Assembly: GCA_963576475.1 (NCBI GenBank)
Contig: OY754973.1
Coordinates: forward strand, 9,641,552 to 9,705,551
DNA: 64,000 nt
From: Molanna angustata
Lineage: Eukaryota; Arthropoda; Insecta; Trichoptera; Molannidae
Reading direction: 5' to 3'
Position 1 is the first letter of the stretch, and each line of letters opens with the position of its first letter. The position numbers were made by a program, and so were the translations under genes. The notes beneath the pieces are model-generated. The model did no database searches. It was given only the letters and a program-made list of their open reading frames with translations, and was not told the origin of the DNA. This document shows, one piece after another, positions 1 through 10,428 of this stretch.

Positions 1-33
1 AGCGAATTTGTCATAGGATACATAAATTTTACT

Positions 34-152
34 AGGGGCACCGCCCCTGGCCGCTTCGCGGCCCAACCCCGGTTTGGCGCTACGCGCTATTTTTTTAGGC
101 GCTTCGCGCCTTTATTTATGCGCTACGCGCATTTCATTGGGCGCTGCGCGCC
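34..152. repeat. Array of short GC-rich perfect hairpins
   Basis: Six perfect short palindromes, each with a 3-nt loop, follow one another: AGGGGC-ACC-GCCCCT (34-48), GGCCGC-TTC-GCGGCC (49-63), GCGC-TAC-GCGC (77-87), AGGCGC-TTC-GCGCCT (97-111), ATGCGC-TAC-GCGCAT (118-132) and GGCGC-TGC-GCGCC (140-152). A further AACC-CC-GGTT lies between the second and third. The last four share a GCGC-TNC-GCGC core while the outer stem bases change in pairs, so pairing is kept although sequence is not. The GC content contrasts sharply with the AT-rich surroundings. A short ORF crosses the array but looks accidental. Function unknown; the array may continue left of the window. Confidence 0.7.
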
Positions 153-778
153 ATTTGTTTTATGCCAAGCATCGTTTTTTTAACGCTTCTCACCAACCTA
201 TGACCGCTGCACATCGAACCAATTCAGGTATTCATCGAACTAACAAAGTATTGAATGTTATCAATAGTGATTTGTAATTAAGATATTCATTAATTTATTA
301 TATTATTAGTTCAATGTTTAATAATGTTACCATAATAGAAATTAAACAATAGGTAAGTTATTAGTGTGAGTATATTTATCAATATAAATGAATCATATTT
401 CTAAAAAAACATTTAAATTGTACTTAAGCACATAATATTATTATGTATAATGTTTCAATGTATATAGGCATGCTATAAGCATTCAACTCTCAAATGTTGT
501 TGATGTTCCGTTTTTTTTTTTTTAATATGGGCAACTACAATAATATTGTTTTAAACAAATATAATAAGAATAGCAACATAAGTAATTGTTACTTAATCAG
601 CCCACCTTTGATTTCATATTGCATGTACTCACTGCTGATAACAAAACAAATTATTATTCCTGTATAGCGTGGCTCCTGGACATACATAATATGTCCACGG
701 AACTGAGTTTTTCCAAATTATTATATGTGGTAAGGCATTGGTACAATGGGGAATTCTGAGCGGCATTAGTGTTTTTTT
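153..778. other. AT-rich stretch without gene; left part of a diverged duplication
   Basis: No coding signal. From about 280 the sequence has diverged counterparts at 2770-3230, for example the stretch with AAGTAATTGTTACTTAATCA at 575-600 and again at 3195-3215. It is therefore part of an old imperfect duplication. Confidence 0.5.
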
Positions 779-1540
779 TTAGTCCAAAAAGAACGTTAAG
801 GTGTGTCTTGTTTGTCTATTTGGTATGTTGAAATTAATCATTTTCATAAGGTCTGTACAGTCAATTTTGAAGTTTTTTATGTCATAAAGGTACATTAAGT
901 CTGAGGTCCTTCGTCTTGTCTTTAAATTCTGCAATTCATGTTTGTAGTTATTACCAAATTTGTACTTCATGTTTTTCAAAAATATTTATTGTATTCATTC
1001 TATACTGTTATTATAAGTATTATATTGTGGATTCCAAATGACTGACGCTTGTTCCAATTGACTTCTAACAATTGTGTTATACAGTAAGCTAAATGTTTTT
1101 ATTTGTGTGAATGGTTTACATACTCTCATCAGGAATCCCAACATTTTATAAGCTTTCAGTATAATGGTGTTTGTCAAATAAAAGTTTACTGTCCAGTTGT
1201 ATGCCTAAGTCTCTACAGTCTGATTTCTTATCAATCATCTCCCTATTGATTTTGTATGTGTATTGTATTGTACTCTTTTTCCTAGAGAATGTAATGGAGT
1301 GACATTTTTCTACATTTAGTAACAGCTTATTAGAGTCAAAATAAGAAGTTAGTCTATCCAGGTAAAGTTGTAAGTCCTTAGTCAGTAATGTCTAACAGTT
1401 TTACAGATTTTCATATCATTCAGTTTTATAGATTATTATCTTATGTACTTTAAACAAACTTGGATGGTTTTGAATGTGTACTGGTTGTATTAATTTGAAT
1501 ACCTAATGTCATAGGCAAAAATGTAAATACTTATTTGTCA
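280..1540. repeat. Diverged duplicated segment, copy A
   Basis: Several blocks in this segment recur downstream in copy B (about 2770-3480): the block near 330-470, the block 540-620 with TTACTTAATCAGCCCACC, the LINE-derived blocks 825-860, 1020-1090 and 1360-1450, and CTTATTTGTCAAAAT near 1530. The blocks are interrupted by indels and are not all in the same order, so this is an old duplication, possibly of a transposon-derived segment. The boundaries are approximate. Confidence 0.6.
779..1400 (-). pseudogene. Jockey-like non-LTR retrotransposon RT relic (C-terminal part)
   Basis: Read on the minus strand, three pieces line up with the C-terminal part of a Jockey-type reverse transcriptase. 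About 1400-1180 gives NKLLLNVEKCHSITFSRKK followed by a DLGIQLDSKLLF-like stretch. 1177-995 gives YKMLGFLMRVCK and LEQASVIWNPQYNTY, the usual LExASVVWNP signature. 979-779 gives LKTRRRTSDLMYLY and the terminal IPNRQTRHTL-like segment. In intact elements these follow the catalytic palm, which is absent here. The pieces are in different frames with stops between them, so the copy is dead. A shorter, more degraded copy is at 3225-3460. No TSD was found. Jockey clade is favoured; another CR1/Jockey-group element is possible. Confidence 0.72.
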
Positions 1541-1566
1541 AAATATTATAAAAACAATATTGAACA

Positions 1567-2343
1567 CACATACATACCATCACGCCATGTCCCTCACGGG
1601 GTAGGCAGAGAGAACCGAACGCCACATTTTTCTATCTTGACACACATTCATCGCCTCATCAACATTCATACATCGTCTTATACATGTTCGTCTGTTGTTC
1701 AAGCTTCTTACATTTCCATATTTCAAAATAACGTTTACATGGTCGTGCCATCCTTTTCTTGGGCGCCCGCGACCTCTTATTCCGTTCCTGTCAGCTTTGT
1801 ATATTTTCTTCGTCAGGGGTTCTTCGTTCATTCTTCCCAAGTGGCAAAACCATCTCAATGTGTTAACTTTCATTCTGTTAATTACATCTTTCTTCATCTT
1901 ATATTCTTTCCTTGTATCTTCATTCCGAACTCTGTCATACATCGTTCTGTCATACATCATCGTTCTAAGCGATCTCAATTCAACTGCATTTATTCTGCTT
2001 TCATGCGACTTCTGCCATGTCCAGGTCTTACTTGCATACTTCAAGGTTGGTACTACGATTGCGTTATGAATGGCAACTTTAGCGTCTCTTGATATGTTGC
2101 GATCATTCATAACTGGTCTAAGCGCTCCATTCACTCTGTTTTCTGCCATAACTCTTCTTTCAATATCCTTATCAGGCCGTCCATTCCGTTGGAACATACT
2201 ACCCTGATAGACATACTCGTCGACTTGTTCAAGCCATTCATTCACTACTTTTGTTTGACAAACTGTGACATGCTCTTCGACTTGTTCAAGCCATTCATTC
2301 TCTACTTTTATTTGACACACTGTTCTGCTTTCACTCTTTTCTC
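1567..2343 (-). mobile_element. 5'-truncated RTE-like LINE tail (family T)
   Basis: The minus strand carries an open frame of 257 codons (1580-2353) that reads as the extreme C-terminal part of a non-LTR retrotransposon polyprotein: DEYVYQGSMFQRNGRPDKDI, AIHNAIVVPTLKYASKTW, then LRWFCHLGRMNEEP and a basic IRGRGRPRKGWHDHV segment. The catalytic RT core is missing, as in a typical 5' truncation. The frame includes a local duplication of about 70 bp (a repeated NEWLEQV motif). A 9-bp duplication TATTGAACA flanks the insertion at 1558-1566 and 2344-2352. The element's 3' end is on the left, ending in an ACATAC-type short repeat after CCATCACGCC. Shorter copies with the same 3' end lie at 36329, 42222 and 60979. 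RTE or a related clade is the best guess. Confidence 0.8.
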
Positions 2344-2352
2344 TATTGAACA

Positions 2353-2765
2353 TATGAGTAAATATAAGTTAACCCTGGAACACCCAACATAATGTAGAAC
2401 ACTTGTATTACATACATAATATATACTACGAACTAATATCCATACAAACGTTCACCGTCATATAGACCTGCCCTATAATCTGCACCATATAAATCAACGC
2501 TTAAAGATGCCCTTATACATGCTAGAATATTTTGTAAGTTTATTGAATTTATTATATAAAGGAAAAATTGTAAAAAAATCAAATTTTACTTAAGCACATA
2601 ATGTGTAATTTTTCAATATAAATGTTTTCATAATGTCACTATCAGTCAATACAAAGCTATCATGATTTGATCTACATTGCTATTAGATGATTAATCCAAT
2701 AGACACCCTACGATTGATTTTAAATGTAATTGAGGGTACCTATATAATATATGGAAAACAATGTA
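2353..2765. other. AT-rich interval, no gene seen
   Basis: No coding or RNA gene signal. A short motif GCACCATATAAATCAAC occurs at about 2482 and again near 2771, part of the local imperfect duplications. Confidence 0.5.
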
Positions 2766-3490
2766 TAATGTGCACCATATAAATCAACTAAACAATAAGT
2801 TATTGGTGTATATTTATTGATATAAATTAATCATCTTGCTAAAAAACATTTCAATATATATTATATAGACATGCTTCTCAAGATTTTTTCACAATGAAAT
2901 ACATATTCGGTACATGTAAATAAATAAATTTGAAGTATTTCATAAGTGAACATGTACATACTTATTTGTCAAAATGTTGGTCAAAGCATACATATGAGAG
3001 AGTACAAAATGTTTATAAATCAATTTAAAATCTCTTTAAATACAATATTTTCTGTATACTTACTCATATTTTTTACAACCATTCTTGTTCCATTACAAAG
3101 ACCATCTCCTCGTAGAATTTTATTTAAAAAAAAATGGGCAACGTACAATAATATTTTTTTAAACAAATATGTATAATAAATAAGAATAGTAACATAAGTA
3201 ATTGTTACTTAATCAGCCCACCTTTAATTTCATTGGTATGTTGAAGTTAATAATTTTTAGAAGGTCTGTAAGTCAAAATTGTGGATTCCAGATGACTGAC
3301 TCATGCTCCAATTGACTTCTAATAATTGTGTTATATAGTAAGCTGAATGTCAGGATCAAGTTGTAAGTCCTAACAGTCAGTAATGTCTATAACAGTTTTA
3401 TAGATTTTCATATCGTTCAGTTTTATAGATTATCTTATGTACTTTAAACAAAGTGATTCACAAACTATGTATGCATTTGTTGGAACAGCT
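2766..3490. repeat. Diverged duplicated segment, copy B
   Basis: This is the counterpart of copy A at 280-1540, shortened by deletions. Shared blocks include the CAATAAGTTATTGGTGTATATTTATTGATATAAAT-like stretch near 2795, the TAAGTAATTGTTACTTAATC stretch near 3195 and LINE-derived blocks at 3225-3460. Differences are spread throughout, which indicates age. Confidence 0.6.
3225..3460 (-). pseudogene. Shortened second copy of the Jockey-like RT relic
   Basis: Blocks matching 825-860 (TTGGTATGTTGAA), 1025-1095 (GTGGATTCCA, then CCAATTGACTTCTAA) and 1365-1450 (CAGTTTTATAGATTTTCATA) are joined with large internal deletions. No open frame remains. It is recognisable only through its resemblance to 779-1400. 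Confidence 0.6.
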
Positions 3491-4660
3491 CGCTAGCACA
3501 ATGTATTATATTGTAGACCTCCCCAGATGCAGCTAGAATAAAATTGCATAGTTGTTACCGATTGACGATGGTTTGTTTAAAATATCTCTCATTGGACCGC
3601 CAAAAATTGCAACTCGAGCTTCTTCTACATTTAAAGGGTGTCTAATACGTACCCCATAGAACACACTAACTAACGTACCCTTACAACTTCATCTGCATCA
3701 TAAACATACAGACTATAATTTTTCAAACAGTATGGTCCGGTACCAGGCACGTCTGCAATCTGAACACCGAAGGATGCAAAAGCATTAGCACTATTCTTCC
3801 GGATATGTTGACAGTACTAACAACTACTCTTCGCCTAGCATTTCGCAATGTTCGCCTACGAACTCGCTCTTCTGTCATATCTCACTCATCCATCTCTTGA
3901 TTTGTAGTGTTTTGGTAGCAGGCATCCACGGAGCATCCACTAAATACCTGCAACAAACAAAATAACACCAAATAATTAGATATGACGAATGCGTCACGTC
4001 AAACGTCAAATGTCAATCCGTGAATCCGTCCATTGTCCATATCCTGTTAGTACAGAATGCTGCCAGTATTCAATTACGTATTCCGCAGATTTATTAATAA
4101 CGATAAATATTATTGGTGTTTAAAATTCTTTTTTGAACAATAATATTATCAATTGATGTTGCAAATACATTTTAAACGATATTTTTGTACTTTTTCGTTT
4201 CAAATATTTTTTTATGTTGAAGAAATATTTTGAATGCGTAAAATAAAATTGGGTAAAATTATTTTACTGGCAATACGCGCACATTCTAAACCGGAACAGA
4301 CACGGCATACATGGGGAGTGGGAGACGTATTCAATATAATAGATTCTTGTATCTTTTTTTAAGAGAAAAGGCGTCCTAATACAGACTGTTTTTTTTATTA
4401 GAAAAGTCATTGCAACGAACTGCGCACAACTAAAATTTGTAAATAAATAAACACTAATAGAAGCATATTATAAGCATGATCGTCGTAATGAACGTCGTTC
4501 GGGATCGTCAATGCACAAATATATTACGCTCATAGAAAAAACTGGCAAATAAATCAAAACAATTATTGCACAAGCTCGGGCTTGTCAATACACGGTCAAA
4601 ATTAAATGTCTATTCCATATTCTTACATGGTGAACGAAACAAAGTATCATAAAATAATGC
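3491..4660. other. No supported gene
   Basis: A moderately GC-richer piece (about 3520-3960) has short open stretches on the minus strand but no domain I recognise. The rest is AT-rich with no repeat or gene signal that I can support. Confidence 0.45.
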
Positions 4661-4675
4661 AAATGTAGATAAAAA

Positions 4676-4947
4676 TGATTGCAGAAAGAGTGGGAAGGCT
4701 AAAATGGCAATGGGCAGGTCATGTGGCAAGACAGAGGGATAATAGATGGGCCTCCAGAATTCTGAATAGGAGACCCTATCATTATAGACCAAGTGTAGAG
4801 AGACCACAGAGGAGATGGACTGACGATATTGTCGAACTGGTGGGACATGGGTGGAAGCAGAGTGCCCAGGATAGAAAGAAAAGGAAAACCTAGAAAGAGG
4901 CATATATCCAGCAGTGGAGTGAAAGGGGCTTAAAAGAAGAAAGAAGA
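4676..4947 (+). mobile_element. LINE 3' tail (KWQWAGHVARQ family, copy 1)
   Basis: An open frame on the plus strand encodes RVGRLKWQWAGHVARQ, then RILNRRPYHYRPSVERPQRR and WTDDIVELVGHGWKQSAQDR. This is the usual C-terminal end of insect endonuclease-reverse transcriptase polyproteins (H-x-x-R followed by GRP-xx-RW-xDDI). Only this tail is present. It ends in an AG-rich 3' UTR containing TATCCAGCAGTGGAGTGAAA. A 10-bp duplication TAGATAAAAA at 4666-4675 and 4948-4957 marks it as a 5'-truncated insertion. A second copy is at 29338-29504 and a related one near 19170. Confidence 0.8.
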
Positions 4948-5159
4948 TAGATAAAAAAAACATGATTTTCTTCCAAATAACCCCGTATTTCATCTGATCC
5001 TTCATTTCGAAAATATGTTCACTTACACGTGTCTGGTCTTTACCTAAGAATGATTAAATGTGTTTTCTATATACGTTGTCTAATCTAATAATTTATGGTA
5101 GATTTGATTCTAATTTCATTGGAAAAATTACAAGGTCATGACTGATGAAAGTTTTTTGG

Positions 5160-5298
5160 TGTCATGTCAGGTCCCCCCAACGCCAACGTTGACTATCACC
5201 CGAGAGAAAGCGTCCTTGTCCCGGGTAGCCCGAAACAGCTCTCCAACACTTCTTATGCCCGTCCAGTCGCGTATATTTCGGAGCCAGGAAATTTGTCT
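5160..5298 (-). pseudogene. 3' end of a LINE split by a nested insertion
   Basis: The minus strand reads SWLRNIRDWTGIRSVGELFR and then TRDKDAFSRVIVNVGVGGT, the last residues of a non-LTR retrotransposon polyprotein. The matching upstream part is at 5797-6360 and ends in GKIEGRRSVGRRR, which in intact relatives runs directly into the SWLRNIR stretch. The two parts are separated by a different retrotransposon at 5299-5796. Confidence 0.7.
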
Positions 5299-5796
5299 CC
5301 TTAATAATAAATAATAATAATAAGTAATTTAGATAGCGCCGTTTAATGATTTAAAATCATTCCAAGGGCGCTGTTAGCTCAATTCTGTAATGCTCTGCGA
5401 AACGAAGTTGTTTTTAGTTTTTTAGAGAAGGTGTCTTTGCTTTGAGCACTGCGGACATCAGGAGGTAGTTTATTCCACTTTAATGGACCGCTCACACTAA
5501 AGCATCGATCATAGTATGCCGCTTTCTTGGCTCTGTCCACCTCCTTCAAGGAGTTGGTACTTTGTGATCCAGACGACCTAAGTGTGAGGTGCCTCCCAGA
5601 GAGTTCTTTTCTTTGACATAGTTCTTGTATGTAAATCGGTGCTAGATCATTCAAAGCATTAAACACCATCAGACCATTTTGTAGTCAATTCGTTCTGGAC
5701 ACTTCAACCAGTGCAGTTCGTTAAGAAGAGGCGTTATATGACATCGTTTGTTTTCACTGTAAATAAGCCTAGCCGCTGCATTAAACACCATCTGTA
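5299..5796 (-). mobile_element. CR1/L2-type LINE fragment nested in another LINE
   Basis: The minus strand from about 5790 reads MVFNAAARLIYSENKRCHIT, LLNELHWLKCPERIDYKMV, then after a frameshift MVFNALNDLAPIYIQELCQR, LTLRSSGSQSTNSLKEVDRA and finally WNKLPPDVRSAQSKDTFSKK. This order (AAARLI, HITPLL-ELHWL-PERI-YK, FxALNxLAP, LRSS, WNxLP-xVR) is the C-terminal segment of CR1/L2-group LINEs. The 3' tail is short TAA repeats at about 5301-5325. The fragment interrupts an older LINE, so it is the younger of the two. At least one frameshift shows it is inactive. Confidence 0.75.
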
Positions 5797-6360
5797 ATCC
5801 TCCTCCTTCCAACACTTCTTCGACCCTCTATCTTCCCATAAGGATCAGGTGGAGCAATTTATACTTTTTTCCTCTAAGCATATGACCCAAATACGATATC
5901 TTTCTGATTTTGATATTAGTCAGAAGCTCTCTATTCACTCTAGCTCTTTGAAGAACTATTGAGTTGCTGACCATATCCGTCCAGGGTACCCGGAGCATTC
6001 TCCGATGTATCCACATCTCGAACGCCTCCAGCGGGTTCATGCAACTCACTTTGAGGGTCCACGATTCCATTTCGTACAGTAGGACTGACCATATGTAACA
6101 TTTAACCAGCTATTGTCGAAGTTTCAGGTTAAGATTGTCATCTCAGAATATCTGTCTCATTTTATTAAAAGCAGCTCGTGATGCTTCTATTGTGCATTTG
6201 ACTTTGGATTCTGGGTCGAGGTCTTCCGCTAGGATACTTCCAAGGAATTTAAACTTTTTCACTTTCTTTATATACCAGCCCCATTCAATGTAAGGCGTGC
6301 TCCCATGTGAACATGCCTACTAAACACCATGAACTTTGTTTTACTCACGTACTACTAAGT
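5797..6360 (-). pseudogene. LINE RT C-terminal relic, host of the nested insertion
   Basis: On the minus strand from about 6355: KTKFMVFSRHVHMGARLTLN, FKFLGSILAEDLDPESKVKC, AFNKMRQIF, LVKCYIWSVLLYEMESWTLK, LEAFEMWIHRRMLRVPWTDM, KIRKISYLGHMLRGKKYKLL, ending at GKIEGRRSVGRRR. This is the region following the RT palm in insect LINE polyproteins (KxxGSIL, YxxE-SWTL, WxxRRxLRxPWT, LGHxxR). Stops and frame changes are present. The frame continues after the nested insertion at 5160-5298. Confidence 0.75.
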
Positions 6361-8730
6361 AAAATTAGAGCATTTATAATATATGTCAAAAAACGCACCA
6401 AGAGATTGTTTTAATTCGTACATAAATAACATCATTCTATATTTCTAAAGAAGTAGGTAAGATAACTGACTGCACACAGCTCTGTCTTTATAAACATTTG
6501 TTCACTCGTTCACCGTCTTTTACGTATTCGCCGTATTTGTTATTTAACAGTTATTTATTGATTTAAAACCAATTTGAGTTCCTACATACATATAATAATT
6601 ACTTCTACAATAGTCATTACTCAAATACATCTCCGATGTCCAGTGTGCACAAAGTAAGATCGTTTTTTCTAACTGCTTTGTTTCCTGGAGCTGAAATCAT
6701 ACTGAAATATCAGCATCCTAGGAATGATCCTGAATCATAAAACAGCTGCATAATCATTATTTTGATTAGAATCAGTGATATTTGACTAAGGAATCAGAGA
6801 TCCAAACAATTAAATATTAAATAGTTATTTCTGGCATGATTTTAATGGAGCATGTCAAGTGTACTTTCATTATTCGTTATAAGAATGAAATGAACGCTCA
6901 ATTTGATAAAAATATAATATTTTTATCTGCTGTGGTCCAGAACGGAGGAGAAAATGGCTGGTTGACGATAGCATCTCCGAGGGTAGTTGACCGTTCACCC
7001 TAATTAAATACGGTGACCGGGGACCACTTTAGATGCTTCTTCTTTGAATGGGGAGACTAAATTAAACCAAGGTGGCAACTTAGGCGAATAGGCGCCAGGT
7101 CCTATACAGTTTGTGTAACTTCTCACATGCCTAGTCATTAAGGCAACTGAAGCTGATGCAAAAGTTGGGGATGGAGACAATTAAATATATTTTAAAGAAA
7201 CTTTATAGTCATCGTCACATTGGCTTTAGTGCGTAGAAATAGATATTTAACGAGTCCATTTATTTATGAATAAAATGTTCCAATTGCCTACCATATTAAT
7301 TAAAAATCTTAATTTGTTGTATGGGTTACTTTTTTGATATAGTGTCCAAATTTGTTTCAATTACCTGTTTTCTTTTATTGTTTTTGAATTTTTATTTGAT
7401 TTTTGTTTATGTTTTTGTTTGCTTTCTCTTCATGTTAATTTGTTTTAAGTGATTCCCTCATCAAGTACACGAATTAATTTTTTTAATGAAGTGTTGAAAT
7501 TTGAACTCCTCACATCCCCAAGAAAATATAGTAGCAGAGTAATGAATTCTCAATTTTTAAGTTTATTTTTTATTGCAGATATAACCAGTATCATGCCGAG
7601 ATTGTATTCTGAAAGTTTCATCACAATGTATCTGTGTATGTGTGTTGTATTATATGTGCTATACACGGTGTGTTTTTTCTACTTTATCGATTATAGACTA
7701 ACGTACTCATTCGATTATTTTAAAATTTTGCAAATTTGTAAATCTATTACTCGATACCACTCGCTTAGACCACATTAGATTTTGAAGGATATATGAATAG
7801 TGCTTCTCATTTTTTTTAACTATCAAATATTTCAAAGTGACCCCAAGCTCAGGAAACTTAATATTTGATATATTTATTTTCCAATTGATAAAAAGGCATA
7901 TCACTTTTATAAAATTCGAACTTTGAGGATATTACGTTAGGATTAAAACAAATGTTTCAGAAATATTATCGTTTTTTTTTTCACCACCAAATAATATCTG
8001 TCAACAAGCAAAAAACTAACGAGTAGAATTGGACCTCAAAAAGATGTTCGTTCCTGATAAGTAAATCAAGATTAGTAAATCGAAGAAAAAACCACATAAC
8101 ATCATTCATTTATGTTTTAGGATAATTCTGAATTAAGCGGATATTAATGTTCTAAGATTTATTCGACTACCAAAACTACCCCCTCTTCATTTATTACCTT
8201 GGAAAGTTAATTTATACTTGTGTTTATGCGTAACAGGACGTTGCTACCTACATACAATTCAGTGTAGTGTAGGGTCTAAATTTTGTGTGTCCTATGTACA
8301 AACATTAATAACTATTAGTCAACCTTCAGGTACAATGGTGTAATTAAATAATTTATGACAAAACTTATGTTTAAACGTACATAATATTATTCTATTGTTG
8401 TATGAAGTTACATTAAAACCAGGTACAATTGTTGTATTGTAGGTGTATCCTTTTGCGGACCCGTATTTCGAAGATGTGAATTAATTTATATTTAAATTTG
8501 ATGAAAATAAATATAGGGATTTGAATAAGAGATGCACTTGATAGTGCTTATATTGACCTCCTAATTGTGACGCGACGAATTCGCCAAGATCACTTAGCAT
8601 CTCCTTGATAAACTACAAGTAATATGGACTTGTATTGTTTTTTTTATTTGTTTGGAAAAAAGCGATTCATCATCGAAATATTCTATCTTTATACGTCGTA
8701 GCTATACTTTTGTGGAACATTTTAACTAAT
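6361..8730. other. Anonymous AT-rich sequence, no gene seen
   Basis: The longest open frame (7449-7778) encodes a low-complexity hydrophobic peptide without recognisable domain or codon signal. About 6940-7150 is less AT-rich and could be part of a dispersed repeat, but I cannot name it. Confidence 0.45.
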
Positions 8731-8955
8731 AAATTTAAATTACAAATTACTTTGTTTACACCACTAATGAGTATTTAGATATAGTTAACTAGTTGCGGAG
8801 CTGACCCGCTCCCTCATCAGAACAAACTAATACTCTAATACTAATACTAATAGTATTAGTTTGTTCTGATGAGGGAGCGGGTCAGCTCCGCAACTAGTTA
8901 ACTATATCTAAATACTCATTAGTGGTGTAAACAAAGTAATTTGTAATTTTAATTT
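8731..8955. mobile_element. Foldback/MITE: 104-bp arms around a 17-bp centre
   Basis: Positions 8731-8834 and 8852-8955 are inverted copies. I see one mismatch, near the outer end (8736 against 8950). The spacer CTAATACTAATACTAAT is itself built of ACTAAT repeats. The arms contain GGAGCTGACCCGCTCCCTCA and its complement, which is GC-richer than the flanks. No coding capacity. Such near-perfect inverted arms fit a foldback-type non-autonomous DNA transposon and would extrude a hairpin of about 100 bp. No clear target-site duplication was found. Confidence 0.85.
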
Positions 8956-9480
8956 ATCGAAATATTCGACTTAAATGTTAAAAACTGGTTTAAAACAATT
9001 TTTTAATTTTATTCTGCGTTTATTAAAAAAATTAAATATGTATCTAACCTCAGAGCAATAGTAATTGTTTATACATACAAAAATGAACTAATATTTTTGA
9101 ATTTTTTTAAAGCATATTCTGGTTTTTTAATCCCTACTTTTTCAGGTGTTCATACCTAGTGGATAATATAAGTAGGCACTTAGTTAAACTCTACAGTTAA
9201 CAGGAATATAAAAGGATTTGATTACAAGATTGACGGAGGACTATTTACTTTGTAATGAGAATTTATTTTATACATACATATCAGGGCTATCAGGGTGTCA
9301 TAAATGTATTCACATTTATCACTTTTAATTCTAGCTTAACTTTTTCTTGATTCCTTTTTGTTAAGTTTCAAAATAAAAGCTCAGATCGCAAAATGAATGA
9401 AGATAACCGAGTATAAAAAAATAAAGCAATAGGCATTCCATACATGTAGGCTATAGATTAATATTGGTTAAAATCTTCCC
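8956..9480. other. AT-rich interval, no gene seen
   Basis: No repeat or gene that I can support. Confidence 0.45.
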
Positions 9481-9750
9481 ACAGCTTTGTAGGTACAAAT
9501 ATCTTAACGTTGCCATCTCCTGAGGCCTCCTTCGGCGGTCGATGATTTCGAATAATCCAAGCTGGACCGCAATCTTGAGGTGGCCGTATTCAGGAATCAG
9601 CATTTGAGGCAGTACGCCCCCGAAGTACCCCCCAACCCCTGGTAGGCACCGTAATGAAAGACCGGTGGCCGGCTGGGACCCTAAAGTTTAACCATCTTGT
9701 AGCTAACCAGTACTTAGCGAGGCCTTGAACACTTTTGGGGGAGCAAGGTG
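9481..9750. other. GC-rich unidentified island
   Basis: The stretch is clearly richer in G+C than its neighbours, with CCTGAGGCCTCCTTCGGCGG near 9520 and a run of CCCCC near 9630. A 61-codon minus-strand frame (9590-9775) has no recognisable domain. It may be a piece of a retrotransposon UTR or another dispersed repeat; there is no second copy in the window. Confidence 0.4.
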
Positions 9751-9944
9751 GGAAATATACATACAATGGATACATACTTGTTCGTTCATACCTAAACAGT
9801 GCATACTCGTACCTATATGGATTTGATAGAAAATTATTTCGACATCTTTTAAAGATAAAAAAATATTGGGATAGAATAATTAGGTGTTTATTTTTTTGAC
9901 ATTTTCTGTGGTTGAGTCATGTCAAACAGTACCTACATCACTTT

Positions 9945-10010
9945 TTTTTTTTAAGAATAAATACGTCCTTGAAACAAGTACATATACCTTATACCTTTAT
10001 GCTCAGAACT
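9945..10010 (-). mobile_element. Possible SINE-A 3' tail fragment
   Basis: The plus strand has poly-T followed by AAGAATAAATACGTCCTTGAAACAAG. It resembles the tail side of the tRNA-derived SINE copies at 14440 (GTGTGTCCTTGTTAAACAAG) and 29640 (ATATGTCCTTGTAACGAG). The tRNA-like head is absent here. Confidence 0.4.
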
Positions 10011-10284
10011 CCTACGTATAAAGAACGTATAATAACTACAACGTGTTCTTTAATGAAATAGACCTTTTCAATAACTCCCTCAATTTATAGGTTTCTGCTC
10101 CACGGTTAGGAAGTGTACGTGTGTTCCCCTTTTCCTACTTTTCTTTCCTACTCCCTTCCTCAAAACCACTTATTTTTGTTAATATAATAATGATAATATT
10201 TGTAAACTTAATTGGTTCACATGTCATATTATTTATGTTAGTAAAAAATGTAAATTTAACTGTCTGTTTACATAATAAATTGAA

Positions 10285-10428
10285 AAAATATAAAAAATAC
10301 CTACATCCTCATACATTCCCTAAACATAATATTTGTACTATAGGTGAACGAAATCGGTCATGGCAGGATTCGAACTCACGACCACTGGATTATTAATCCA
10401 GCTCACTAACCGCTCTGCCACCACCCAT
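10285..10428 (-). mobile_element. tRNA-derived SINE (SINE-A) copy
   Basis: Read on the minus strand from 10428: ATGGGTGGTGGCAGAGCGG holds a box-A-like segment, then comes a stem-loop with TTAATAA in the anticodon position, and GAGTTCGAATCC matches box B of an internal Pol III promoter. The body continues with TTCGTTCACCTATAG. The same head occurs near 12509, 14611, 29798 and 32996. The copies differ in the anticodon position (AAT here, AGT in two others) and none has a complete acceptor stem, so these are SINE heads rather than tRNA genes. Confidence 0.8.

Noticed and set aside
1535..2092. 185-codon plus-strand ORF
   Set aside because: It lies antisense to the LINE tail frame, which has clear motifs.
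3520..3960. Possible DNA-transposase or host exon remnant on the minus strand
   Set aside because: Short open pieces such as HPLNVEEARVAIFGG looked protein-like, but no family motif could be identified and frames are broken.
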